38,984 nucleotides of DNA from a virus. The notes under the pieces were generated by a model. It did not search any database, was not told where the DNA came from, and saw only the letters and a program-made list of their open reading frames with translations. The DNA lies in IMG/VR virus record IMGVR_UViG_3300008262_000132, positions 1 through 38,984 of that record; one strand, 5' to 3'. The position numbers and the translations under genes are program-made. The stretch's first letter is position 1, and every line of letters begins with the position of its first letter. Positions 1-8,551 of this stretch are shown here, piece by piece.

Positions 1-1551
1 CTCGAGACCACCGAGGAGCGCTTTGTTTTGTGCTTTGGTCAGCCCGGGCATCGGGGTCTGAGTCTTCACAACGTCCATAGCCTTCAGGGGGTCGGCCATG
101 ATGTAGCTGGCATAGTCTGCTACGGTCGGAGGCGTCATCATCTGCTGGTCAGCCAGCGCTTTGCGCTCTGCCACGTACGCCTGCACAGGGTCGACACGCT
201 GCACCATGGCAAACGGATCGCCTTCAACCGGGGCTACTTTGGTCGGAGCCGCGATGCCTGCCTGTACTGACGCCTGTTCAGCGGCGAACTCTTCAGGGGA
301 CAGCCCTGCTTTACGGGCTTCTTCTGCAGCCGTTTCTTCTGCGGCCAACGCCTGCGCACGAATTGCTTTTGTGCGGCGGTATTCGGGCACCAACTCTTTG
401 AGCTGCGCATTCAGCGCCTGCACTTCTTTTTGTGCGTCAGCGTACTCAGCCTTTGCCGCAGGGTCGGCGTCTTTGCCGGGCTTCTTGAGCGCGGCCTGCT
501 TTGTCTGAAACTCTTGCAGCAAGGTGTCGTACTGCTGGCCAACCTGTATGGCGTAGGGAGCGGTGTCGCGTTCAGCAGCTTCTTTCTCGGCGGCGATGCG
601 CTCTTGCTCGGCTGCGGCTTGGGTGGCCGCGTTGCGCTCTTCGCGCTCGGCCTTGGCTGCTTGCGATTTGGCACCGCCGCGCTCGAACGCACGGCCGACT
701 GGGGCAATAGCGCCACCCAAAACGGCTCCGCCGATGAAGCTCTCGATGTACTCCTTGCGGGCTTCGGGGTCGGTCAGGTTTGTGCCTGCTTGCAAACGCT
801 CGAGCACCTGCTGCACGGTTTCGGTGAAGCCTTCACGGCCCATGGCCGCGCCTGTCTTGGCGGTGTAGTCCATGGCCGCTTTGCCCAGCGTCTGGCTGGC
901 GATCGCCTTGGCTTGCTCGGTTGTCAGCTTGGAGCCCACGGAGCCGAACAGCTTGCCCACACCGGGCACCAACGCCATCGCGGCCGTGTCGATAAGAGCT
1001 TGGGGAATGGCTGCGCCAAGAGCAGCAGCGCCGCTGGTCTGCTCCAGCGTCTTGCCCGTGTCCATCTGAGCTGCAAGGTTGGAGCCCGTGAACTGGCCAG
1101 TAGAGACAGCGCCTGCACCCAGCAAACCCAGACCTGCGGCAACCGGAGCGGTAACGGGAGCGGCCAAAGCCGCAAGACCTGCGGCGGCTGGAGCCGCCAT
1201 GTAGGGGATAGACCCGCCAAGGGTCTCTTTGAACTTCTGGAAGGGGGCCTCAGTCCAGCCTTCTTCGGTGGGGGTGAAGCGTGCCTGCGCACGTTTCTGC
1301 GCGGCTTCGTATTCTTTCTGTGCCTCGGCCTCGCTCTTGATGCCCAGCTTGCCCTTGAGCAGCTCAAACTCCCCGCCTAAGCGGGTAGCACCGGCAGACA
1401 TCGCGGCTTTAAAACCCTTGGTGTCTTCTTTGGGCTTTTCGGCAAAAAGGTCAGGAAACTTTGTTTTTGCAGTTGACATGGCCTCTTCGTAGGACATGTC
1501 GTCCGGGACTTTGAGGGAGTCGCCATTGGGAAGCTGGAGGTATTTGGCCAT
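1..1551 (-). CDS. Large internal virion (DNA-ejection) protein, C-terminus cut off by window edge
   Basis: The frame opens with ATG at 1551 and stays open for 517 codons to base 1, so the end of the protein lies outside the window. The N-terminus begins MAKYLQLPNGDSLKVPDD, a start I associate with large internal proteins of short-tailed phages. Residues about 116-150 form an Ala/Gly/Leu-rich hydrophobic stretch and about 165-197 a second one, as expected of a protein that enters the cell envelope during DNA ejection. Residues about 300-400 are rich in Ala, Glu, Lys and Gln and should be coiled coil. It is the last of a series (GNAT-like, two glutamine/alanine-rich proteins, this one) that parallels T7 gp13-gp14-gp15-gp16, so I infer a gp16-like role. 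No transglycosylase motif is visible in the part present. Confidence is good for a virion protein and lower for the exact role. Confidence 0.75.
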   Translation of the reverse strand, partial: MAKYLQLPNGDSLKVPDDMSYEEAMSTAKTKFPDLFAEKPKEDTKGFKAAMSAGATRLGGEFELLKGKLGIKSEAEAQKEYEAAQKRAQARFTPTEEGWTEAPFQKFKETLGGSIPYMAAPAAAGLAALAAPVTAPVAAGLGLLGAGAVSTGQFTGSNLAAQMDTGKTLEQTSGAAALGAAIPQALIDTAAMALVPGVGKLFGSVGSKLTTEQAKAIASQTLGKAAMDYTAKTGAAMGREGFTETVQQVLERLQAGTNLTDPEARKEYIESFIGGAVLGGAIAPVGRAFERGGAKSQAAKAEREERNAATQAAAEQERIAAEKEAAERDTAPYAIQVGQQYDTLLQEFQTKQAALKKPGKDADPAAKAEYADAQKEVQALNAQLKELVPEYRRTKAIRAQALAAEETAAEEARKAGLSPEEFAAEQASVQAGIAAPTKVAPVEGDPFAMVQRVDPVQAYVAERKALADQQMMTPPTVADYASYIMADPLKAMDVVKTQTPMPGLTKAQNKALLGGLE

Positions 1552-1583
1552 ATCGTCTTAACAGTGTGAACCCTTGATGTGAA

Positions 1584-1612
1584 AACGCCGCAGCGGGTAT
1601 GACTGCGGCGTT
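1584..1612 (-). terminator. Hairpin between two internal virion protein genes
   Basis: A perfect 10-bp inverted repeat (AACGCCGCAG / CTGCGGCGTT) with a 9-nt loop lies in the 78-bp gap after the stop at 1630. Read leftward, the stem runs into GTTTTC, a short U-tract. It looks like a weak or partial intrinsic terminator that could lower expression of the last ejection protein; it could also act as an RNA-stabilising stem. Confidence 0.55.
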
Positions 1613-1629
1613 GGTTATTTTGACAGAAC

Positions 1630-3348
1630 TCAGTCTTCCGTCAAGTCGTAGACCTTCCCTCCGGCGGGTGCGGAAGAGAAACCAATTCCTGAAGCGTACG
1701 AGGCCAAGAACGGGTTGTTCATCAACGCCTGCCGCAACGCGGTGGTCTGCATGAGTTGTTTCTTTTCAGGCGGGGCCATCATGTAGTCCTGATCTTTGCT
1801 CAGAGTGTCCATGACCTTTGCTTGCATTTTGCCGTACTCCGCCCGAACCTTGGCTTCTTGCCCTTGCGCTTCGCGCAAGAGTTTGTTGCGCTCGTACCCC
1901 GGACCCGCAGCAATCTGCGCCGCTTCTTTGCGCCCTTTGATTTCCATGCCGGTGGTAAGTATTTGCTGGTCTGCCGTAAAGAGCGTTCTGAGGTCAGCGC
2001 GTTTTTCCCCAGTCATTTTCTCGGCAGCGTCAAGACCCAGACGTTTAATGTCGGTCTCAGTGCGGCCAATCTGGTTCTTGAACTGGCGGCGCTCTTTGGC
2101 CGTCATGTTGGCCTCGTTGCGACGGAACTCTTCAATCTGGTCGCGGGCGTCGTCCATCTTCTCCTGCGCAGCACGCAAGTCTTTGAGTCCGGCGCTGTAT
2201 GTTTTCAGCCCGGTCTGAGCGCCCTTGCCGATGGCCGTAGCCAAGCCGCCGGGGGTAGACATAATGGCAAGCCCTGCCTCGAGCATTGCCAGACCTGCGG
2301 TTTCGTCTTTACGCTTGCCTAGCTCAGCTTCGCGCTTGGCCAACCGCGCTTCTTTGGCTTCGCCGTACTTGCCACGTGCAGCAACATCTTTCTCAAACTC
2401 TTCCAGTGCGCTTTTGTCCTGCGCACGCATGGCATCGTACAGGGCCTGCCGCTCCGCATCCACTTTCGAAGTGTCGGTAAGCCCCATTGCTTTTTGCATG
2501 GCAGCGTAACGGTCAGTAACGGATTGCTCAGGCGTGGCGGCAGCGGCGGCAGGTCCGGCCCCAGTACCGGGACGTGGCGCGGCACCGCGCTCCTTGGTCG
2601 GTGCGGCTTTTGCGGGAGGCGAGATCGACGGGACGCTTGGCAGTTGGCTACCCGACATGATGCGGCGGTCCATGCCGCTGTAATCGTCTTTGCTGAAAGT
2701 TGGCGTTACTTTTGCTGCAGAAGCTGCTTCTGATTTGGCGGCGCGGCGCTCATCCGCTCTAGGTAAATCAGGGAACGGACGGAAACGACCGCCCTCCAGC
2801 ATGCGCTGCTGCTCATCTCTGAATGCCTGCTGCTCTTCTTCGGACGGTTGCGATTGTGCCCGCGCATACTCTTGCACATCAGGGCTGTATTGAACGCGAG
2901 CGCCCATGCCCATTTCCATGGACTCTTGCTTGTACTTGTCAGCAATGCTGCCACCAAATTGATACCGCTCAACCGCACCGCCGCCAGCCATGCGTATGAC
3001 GGGCTCTTGGCCATAGGTAGACTCGCCCTCGTCGTAGCCTTCGTAGCCCATGATGCCGCCTTCGGCCGCAAACTGCATGTTGGGCGCAGGAAGCGCACCG
3101 ATACCCACATTCTCAGGCAACTGCTGTGGAGACATCTGCGCAATCGCTTGGTCTGCCACTTTGGGCTGAGGCTGCGCACCTTGCGTGGCTTGGCCCGCCG
3201 CACGTAGCTGTTTACGTGCGTTGCTCTCAGATATTGCCATCGGAAGGATGTATGGATCGCCCTTGTGCATCTGCGCGTATTTCCGCAACTGCTCGTCAGA
3301 CAACATCCGCAGCGTGGTGGTGATCTCGTTTACGTTTGGGACTGCCAT
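1630..3348 (-). CDS. Internal virion / ejection protein, Ala-Gln-rich (572 aa)
   Basis: The protein is 572 residues, very rich in Ala, Gln, Lys and Glu. Residues 93-98 (FAAEGG) and 119-126 (RMAGGGAV) contain a short Met/Phe-Ala-x-Gly-Gly motif that recurs in the two neighbouring virion proteins. Residues about 290-510 are charged heptad-like sequence predicted to be long coiled coil, with an Ala/Gly/Leu hydrophobic segment near 351-378 in the middle. No enzyme motif is seen. It begins 9 bp after the stop of the preceding gene and sits second to last in the ejection-protein series, where T7 has gp15. I infer an internal core or ejection protein; the sequence itself is not recognisably gp15. 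Confidence 0.65.
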   Translation of the reverse strand: MAVPNVNEITTTLRMLSDEQLRKYAQMHKGDPYILPMAISESNARKQLRAAGQATQGAQPQPKVADQAIAQMSPQQLPENVGIGALPAPNMQFAAEGGIMGYEGYDEGESTYGQEPVIRMAGGGAVERYQFGGSIADKYKQESMEMGMGARVQYSPDVQEYARAQSQPSEEEQQAFRDEQQRMLEGGRFRPFPDLPRADERRAAKSEAASAAKVTPTFSKDDYSGMDRRIMSGSQLPSVPSISPPAKAAPTKERGAAPRPGTGAGPAAAAATPEQSVTDRYAAMQKAMGLTDTSKVDAERQALYDAMRAQDKSALEEFEKDVAARGKYGEAKEARLAKREAELGKRKDETAGLAMLEAGLAIMSTPGGLATAIGKGAQTGLKTYSAGLKDLRAAQEKMDDARDQIEEFRRNEANMTAKERRQFKNQIGRTETDIKRLGLDAAEKMTGEKRADLRTLFTADQQILTTGMEIKGRKEAAQIAAGPGYERNKLLREAQGQEAKVRAEYGKMQAKVMDTLSKDQDYMMAPPEKKQLMQTTALRQALMNNPFLASYASGIGFSSAPAGGKVYDLTED

Positions 3349-3357
3349 GATGCTTCC

Positions 3358-4338
3358 TTATGCCATGTTGGCAATTGCCAAATCGGCCAGACCTGAACCC
3401 ACGCGACCACCTTCCGCCATCCTGCTCAAGCCGTACGCACCCAGACCGATACCCGCCAATTGCGATGCCGCGCTGGCAGGGGCCTGATACAGACTTTGTG
3501 CGTTCTGGCTCATGGGGATGCCGCGCAACGTGTCGGACATAAATGCCAACTGCTTGTACGGGTAGTTCTGTGCGTTCAAGAAATCTTGCTGCTGGGCGTT
3601 CAGGATGTTCTGGATTTGCGCTTGCTGGCCTGCGCCAAACTGCTGCTGCAACTGCGCAATACCTTGCTGCTGGCCAAACTGAGTTTGACCCAACTGGCCC
3701 AGTGTCGAAGCCCCTTGCAAGCCTGTACCCAAACCTTGAAGACCAATCCCCGCAGCCTGTGCGCGTGATTGCTGCTCGGTGTTGAACTGGTTCTGCGCGT
3801 TGCCAAACGCGCTTTGCAGACCTTTTGCTTGGATGCTTGCCAACTGGCTGTTCAACGCCCGGGCGGCTTCTGCTTCTTGGATAGCTTGGCGGGAACCACC
3901 AAACGCACCCGCGCCGACAGCTTGCGCTTGACGGGCTTGACGGGAAATGTCGTCTTGACGACGCGCAGACTGCATCTCCAAGTCCGTCACGTTTTGCATG
4001 TACGGAGACATGTAAGCCGAGGCCGTGCCCGGTTGCGTGAACGAATTGGCGGTATACCCAGCGTAGTCCATGCCGCCTTTGCCAGCTTGCGCAGCAAGGT
4101 CAGAACCAACCCCGATCTGCGAGGCTGGGGTCATTGTCGCTGCGCTGGAGTACGACTGCTGCTGCAAAGGGGTGAACTGGGCAAACCGCTCACCCTGATA
4201 CTGCATGTACGGGTTCGTGTTTGTGTTTGTCAGCGCCGCAGTTTTACCCAGCATCGACTCCACATATGGGCGTGCGTACTCCGGGATGGACGTTTGCGTT
4301 ACTGACTGGCTTGTGGGTTGGGAACTACCGCCGTCCAT
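3358..4338 (-). CDS. Internal virion protein, Gln-rich, gp14-like by position (326 aa)
   Basis: A 326-residue protein with a low-complexity Gln/Ala/Gly core. Residues about 105-160 carry a pattern I know from aquatic phage ejection proteins: SPYMQNVTDLEMQSARRQ followed by GAGAFGGSRQA and long Gln-rich helices. The C-terminus has the MAEGGRVG version (about residue 306) of the Ala-x-Gly-Gly motif shared with its neighbours. It lies directly downstream of the GNAT-like gene, matching the place of T7 gp14. The family is recognised only by pattern; the ejection role is inferred. Confidence 0.65.
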   Translation of the reverse strand: MDGGSSQPTSQSVTQTSIPEYARPYVESMLGKTAALTNTNTNPYMQYQGERFAQFTPLQQQSYSSAATMTPASQIGVGSDLAAQAGKGGMDYAGYTANSFTQPGTASAYMSPYMQNVTDLEMQSARRQDDISRQARQAQAVGAGAFGGSRQAIQEAEAARALNSQLASIQAKGLQSAFGNAQNQFNTEQQSRAQAAGIGLQGLGTGLQGASTLGQLGQTQFGQQQGIAQLQQQFGAGQQAQIQNILNAQQQDFLNAQNYPYKQLAFMSDTLRGIPMSQNAQSLYQAPASAASQLAGIGLGAYGLSRMAEGGRVGSGLADLAIANMA

Positions 4339-4368
4339 AATTGACCCCGCTAGAGTTGTGGTTGCACA

Positions 4369-4776
4369 TCATAATTTTATCCTCATCACTTTGTGGGTCA
4401 CTTCCAACCCAAACTTTTCGTACATGTTCACAAGCGAGCCCTGCGCCCAAACTTGGGCTTTGGTGGCTCCGTGCATCTTCATCCACTTGAACATTTCCGC
4501 GATGACATGTGGGCGCATGATGCCTTTGCCACCCATCAAGTTGCCGTGGCCAATCCGTTCCCGGGGGTAATCAATGAACTCCACCGTGGCAGCGCCCGTG
4601 ATGCCTTCGTCCGGCTCCTCCCAAACCACCAAGTAGGTGCGCCCAGTTCGCACTGAGTGCTCGACCTGCTCAATAGTGATCGCGCTAGGGTCGATGTCAA
4701 TTGCTTTTTGCAGCAACGGGGCTGCAATCGGCCAAACTTGAGGCAACTCACGGGGATCAATTTGGTAAAAGGGCAT
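4369..4776 (-). CDS. GNAT-fold (acetyltransferase-like) protein, T7 gp13-like by position (135 aa)
   Basis: The 135-residue length and order fit a small GNAT fold: an N-terminal helical part, a central strand TYLVVWEE followed by a Gly-Ala turn (EGITGAATVEF), a helix AEMFKWMKMHGATKAQVWAQ, and the closing MYEKFGLEVTHKVMRIKL, which resembles the GNAT 'YEKLGF' end motif. The acetyl-CoA-binding R/Q-x-x-G-x-G/A signature is not clear, so enzyme activity is doubtful. T7 gp13 is also a small GNAT-like protein placed just before gp14-16 and needed for virion assembly, so I infer an assembly or structural role. No strong ribosome site precedes the ATG; the stop at 4779 of the upstream gene is only 2 bp away, suggesting coupled translation. 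Confidence 0.6.
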   Translation of the reverse strand: MPFYQIDPRELPQVWPIAAPLLQKAIDIDPSAITIEQVEHSVRTGRTYLVVWEEPDEGITGAATVEFIDYPRERIGHGNLMGGKGIMRPHVIAEMFKWMKMHGATKAQVWAQGSLVNMYEKFGLEVTHKVMRIKL

Positions 4777-4778
4777 GG

Positions 4779-7700
4779 TTAGGCTGGTAAAAATTTGGAC
4801 GAATTGCTGTTGACGGCCACCTTGCCTTTGCCAACAGACTTGCGGCGGTTCTTCTGCACACGATCCATCATGGCGTACAGCTTGCGGGCACCGGCTTCAG
4901 TCGAGCCGTTACCCAGCTCCGACACAATACGCGCTGGCACCACGAACTCGCCATCAGCCAGACGGGCAGGGCGCTTGTTGCCAATTGTCGCAGGGATTGA
5001 GTCCGAAACGCCATCCCCGGGGCCGCGCAGCAAGCGTCCGCCATCCGAGTAGCCGCCAAGGTCATACTGCGCAGCCGCTCCGCCACCGGCCAGAGCGCCA
5101 AGACCGCCTTGGGCCATGTGCATGAGACCGCCGTTTTTCACGCCATGAGAACCGCCGGGCAGGATATTAGATGCGATCTCTTTCACATCCTTGGCATCCG
5201 CCATCACATCTGCGGGTTTTTCGTACATGTTGTTCGTTATGTAGCGCCCAGTGTTGGGGTCATACACGGTTTCCATGTTGTACGTGCCGGGATTGGTCAC
5301 GCCGTAACCGTACTGCGGAGCTGGAATGTTTATGCCTTTATTGGCGGGGTCGGCTTTTTGCTGCGCCGTTGCCTCATTGATGTCGCGCTGGTTAAGCACC
5401 GCGTTGCTGCCGAACGTAGCGCCGGGCAAGCCCATCGCCATCTCGCCGTAGGGGCGGGCAATACCCTTGATCTGTTGGTTTACAGAGTAAGGCTCGTTAC
5501 CGCGCAAGAACTCGTAAGCCCTTGCCGACTCGCCCTGCATGTAGTTCTGCGGAACCATGCCAAACTCGCTGCGCCATGTCTCCCCAATAGCGGGGTTCTG
5601 TGCAGCAATGATGTTCAGGTCAGACGTTGGCCCCATGCTGTATGTTTTGCCGTTCTTGTCTGTAAACACGGCTTGTGCGCCGCTCACCCGCGACAGCTTG
5701 CCACCAGCAAAATCAACGGTGCTGCCTACAGGCGCGTTCTGCCAGTACTGCTGGTACGCAGGGATGATCTGCGAGACGTTACTGACCGTACCGCCGCGTT
5801 CGCTTCCGCCCATGACACCCTGTGGCGTCAGCACTTGCAAGCCGCTTATGCCGCCTGTGGGGCTGTTTGTGCCCGCATACGCAGGGATCGTCGCATTGGT
5901 GACTGGCAAGTTGTTTATGCCACCTGTTGTCGGTGTCGTTGTTGGGGGTGTCGTTGTTGGCGGTTTCGACCCTGTTTGAAGGTTACGGGCGGTGTCGATG
6001 GCCTTTTGCAAGTCCGCAACCCCCCATTGCGGTAACGCTTTGTTGATCTGCGCCGCTGTAAACCCAGAAGTGGCAAGCCACTTGTTCAAATCTGCCTGCG
6101 CTTGCGGGTCTGTGCGGCCGTTGTTTGCGTTGTACCAGTCAAGGATTGCGCGTGTGGTTGGGTCAACATTGCTGCCAGCACTGCCGCCAGTTGTCGGGCC
6201 GGGTCCGGGGCCCGTCACAAAAGGACCGGGATTTTCAACAGCGGCCTTTCGTCTGGCGTCCTCTGCTGCTCGTTCAGCGGCAAGATTTTCACGCCACTTA
6301 GGATCAGTCCATTCACCGGTTGGGCGGCGATCAATTGCTGCTTGCGCTCCCGCTGCATCCAAATATGGGTTGACCCCCGCACGGGCAAACTGGTCGCCAA
6401 CTCTTTCATGCTGCATTGGATCGGTCTGCTCGATCTTCCAGTCAATGTAGTTGCGCTGCTCTGGCGTCAACTTGGCCCGCGCCGCGTCAATCTCGCTTTG
6501 AGGGATGGCCGACATGGTGGGGCGGGACGTGCTTGTTGTGGTCACGTTCCCGCCGGGGTTGGCGATCCTGAACTCCTCGCCTTTTGCGGCCATGTCCGCT
6601 CGAACGGCTTGCTTCTGCGCAAGGCGGGCCTGCTCTTGCGTTCGGTTGTACGCATCGAGGGTGGCGTTGTTAAAGTCGGCCACATTCCCAAACTCGGGGA
6701 ACGCCGCTGCCATTTGTGCAGGGGTGTATTTCAGCAGCGCGGCATCCAACGCTGCTTGGGTTTGGGGGCCTGCTTTAATCTCCGCCCGTATAGCTGCTGC
6801 ATCTCCAGTTGTGCCGCCGTCCGCAAAGCTCAGAAGGCTGGTGATGCCGCCGTTCTTGGCATACATTGTGCTTTTGTATTGCGACGCAGGCGTCGAGCGC
6901 AGCCTGCGGTACTTGCCGCTGATGGGGTCGTAGCTGTAATCAATGATGTTACCCTCGGCAGGTTTTTCGGCCTCCTGCTCTTCCGGCTGCATTGCTGGCA
7001 ACGCTGCTGCCCCAGCATACTTGGCCAGCCCACCTACACCGCCAACATTGCTCATGAAGGCTTCACGCGAGGCTGGGTTATCCATAAGCCCAGACAAACC
7101 CCGTTTAGCGTTTGTATACGCGTCCGTGTTTGCGGGGTTAAATCCGCTGACCGCTTTGTTTTCGAGGGCCGCTGCATCCATGCCAGAAAGAAAATTCGAT
7201 TGCGGCGCGGGCGCTGCTGCGGGAGCCATGGCTGCTGTATTGACGGGGTTGCCGACGGTCATAGCTTCCGCACCCGAAGAAGGGCCGTAGTACGCACTTG
7301 GCGTCGAGGAGCCAAACAAAGTTGGCGCGTTTTGGGAAAAGTTTGCACTATCGACAATTGGAGTCGCGCTGGCAGCTTGAGTAGCTTGCGCAGCAGGAGC
7401 CGCAGCAGTTTCCAAAGCAGCCGTTTCCATTCCTGCAAGGGCGTCAATTGGAGCGGCCGTACTCGCAGCGGCCGTGCCCGCAGCACTGAGACCCCCTGCC
7501 AAACCAGCGCCACCGTACGCGCCCATACCTGCCATCAAACCCTTTTCCAAGCTACCCGTAGCAGCGGTATAGCCAGCGCCAACCATAGCAGCAGCCAGAG
7601 GAGCACCGACTCCAGTAGCCGTCAAGCCTGCGCCAATAATCATCGGGAGCAGGGACTTCAAGTTGAACGCTTCAGGCAGACCCGTTTCGGGGTTGATGGT

Positions 7701-7829
7701 CAGATTCTCGCCATGCACTTGTGCAAGGGCGTTTAGGCCAGCAACTTCGTTGGGTGTCATGTGCACCAGCATCGAATCGCCGTGTCGGCCTTTAGCGGCC
7801 ATGTTGTTGGCAAGGGCGTGTAGGCTCAT
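4779..7829 (-). CDS. Large virion structural protein with hydrophobic N-terminal part (1016 aa)
   Basis: The 1016-residue protein has an Ala/Gly-rich hydrophobic segment at about residues 60-120 (for example LLPMIIGAGLTATGVG) that could insert into membranes. The middle is Pro/Thr/Ala-rich with little visible order, including a run of threonines and prolines. The last 120 residues contain several Gly-Gly motifs (SFADGG near 335, MAQGG near 906) and a block I know from phage tail and internal proteins: DGVSDSIPATIGNKRPARLA then DGEFVVPARIVSELGNGS. The end is basic. It lies between the nozzle/structural genes and the gp13-like gene. I infer an internal or tail-tip protein used in ejection. A candidate promoter sits just upstream. 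Confidence 0.65.
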   Translation of the reverse strand: MSLHALANNMAAKGRHGDSMLVHMTPNEVAGLNALAQVHGENLTINPETGLPEAFNLKSLLPMIIGAGLTATGVGAPLAAAMVGAGYTAATGSLEKGLMAGMGAYGGAGLAGGLSAAGTAAASTAAPIDALAGMETAALETAAAPAAQATQAASATPIVDSANFSQNAPTLFGSSTPSAYYGPSSGAEAMTVGNPVNTAAMAPAAAPAPQSNFLSGMDAAALENKAVSGFNPANTDAYTNAKRGLSGLMDNPASREAFMSNVGGVGGLAKYAGAAALPAMQPEEQEAEKPAEGNIIDYSYDPISGKYRRLRSTPASQYKSTMYAKNGGITSLLSFADGGTTGDAAAIRAEIKAGPQTQAALDAALLKYTPAQMAAAFPEFGNVADFNNATLDAYNRTQEQARLAQKQAVRADMAAKGEEFRIANPGGNVTTTSTSRPTMSAIPQSEIDAARAKLTPEQRNYIDWKIEQTDPMQHERVGDQFARAGVNPYLDAAGAQAAIDRRPTGEWTDPKWRENLAAERAAEDARRKAAVENPGPFVTGPGPGPTTGGSAGSNVDPTTRAILDWYNANNGRTDPQAQADLNKWLATSGFTAAQINKALPQWGVADLQKAIDTARNLQTGSKPPTTTPPTTTPTTGGINNLPVTNATIPAYAGTNSPTGGISGLQVLTPQGVMGGSERGGTVSNVSQIIPAYQQYWQNAPVGSTVDFAGGKLSRVSGAQAVFTDKNGKTYSMGPTSDLNIIAAQNPAIGETWRSEFGMVPQNYMQGESARAYEFLRGNEPYSVNQQIKGIARPYGEMAMGLPGATFGSNAVLNQRDINEATAQQKADPANKGINIPAPQYGYGVTNPGTYNMETVYDPNTGRYITNNMYEKPADVMADAKDVKEIASNILPGGSHGVKNGGLMHMAQGGLGALAGGGAAAQYDLGGYSDGGRLLRGPGDGVSDSIPATIGNKRPARLADGEFVVPARIVSELGNGSTEAGARKLYAMMDRVQKNRRKSVGKGKVAVNSNSSKFLPA

Positions 7830-7857
7830 TTGCGCCTCTCTGAAAATGGGTTATTGG

Positions 7858-7886
7858 ATGGTATCACGAGGGGTCTTTTTGGGCAA
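7858..7886 (-). promoter_or_regulatory. Candidate sigma70-type promoter for the ejection-protein genes
   Basis: In the 57-bp gap before the 1016-residue protein, leftward reading gives TTGCCC (7886-7881), a 17-bp spacer and TACCAT (7863-7858), each matching four of six consensus bases. The position is suitable, but such matches are frequent by chance. Confidence 0.3.
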
Positions 7887-8549
7887 TTACGGCAAGCGGG
7901 AGATGCTGTTGACGGTCATAATCACTGACGCAATCTCTGGGCGAGCAGGCAATGTGCCCACCGGATAGTGCTCAAGGAACACATCTGTGCTGCTGGCCCA
8001 CCACTTAATGGTGAGGTACTCGGTGTCAGGGTCCTCAACAGTGAAGATGCCGGAGACAGTCACCACAGCGTGCCCCCACGTACTCGAATCTTTGCGGGCA
8101 GGGACATCAACACGGGTGGTGGACAGCGGGTAATTTGTGCCGTCATATCCGGCCCAAACTTCAAACTCCTGCACAGCGTTGCTGCGGTTGCTCACCTGCA
8201 AGCGGAACGTCACGAGGTACTGGCCGGTCTTGTCAAACCAAACTTCATCCGTGTTCTCCACCCGGATGCCCTGCGTGATCACGGGCTGGTTGAAGCTCAA
8301 CTGGTTCGCTGCCGTGATGCTGGCGTTGGCCTGATCCTGATCGCTCATCAGCATGGCGTGGGGGTTTTGGAGGTACAAGCCCCCGTTTGTGCCCAGCAGC
8401 GAGTTCAGCGCATTGATCAGGCGGTTGAAAAACAACCGCAACACGTTGGAGAATTGATCCTGATACCGGCGCTCGTACAGCTCCGTAGCCAGCGGGAGGC
8501 TGGGAGGCTCAGGGGTATTTAACCGGCTGGATACTGGTCCTGTTGCCAT
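7887..8549 (-). CDS. Virion structural protein, beta-rich C-terminal half (220 aa)
   Basis: A 220-residue protein. Residues 25-60 are helical (ELYERRYQDQFSNVLRLFFN) and the rest reads as alternating beta strands, with a jelly-roll-like stretch from about residue 95 (VENTDEVWFDKTGQYLVTF) to 185. This layout is common in small spike or fibre-base proteins of aquatic phages. It starts 2 bp after the nozzle gene stop, so it is co-translated with tail genes. No catalytic motif is seen. A trimeric attachment or tail protein is an inference from context. Confidence 0.6.
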   Translation of the reverse strand: MATGPVSSRLNTPEPPSLPLATELYERRYQDQFSNVLRLFFNRLINALNSLLGTNGGLYLQNPHAMLMSDQDQANASITAANQLSFNQPVITQGIRVENTDEVWFDKTGQYLVTFRLQVSNRSNAVQEFEVWAGYDGTNYPLSTTRVDVPARKDSSTWGHAVVTVSGIFTVEDPDTEYLTIKWWASSTDVFLEHYPVGTLPARPEIASVIMTVNSISRLP

Positions 8550-8551
8550 AA

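Noticed and set aside
430-1380. 316-codon rightward frame opposite the large internal protein gene
   Set aside because: It is a mirror of the real leftward frame, without a ribosome site, Cys/Leu/Arg/Gly-rich and low in lysine, as antisense frames of this composition usually are.
6102-7736. 544-codon rightward frame
   Set aside because: Antisense to the 1016-residue virion protein; no ribosome site, abnormal Cys and Arg content.
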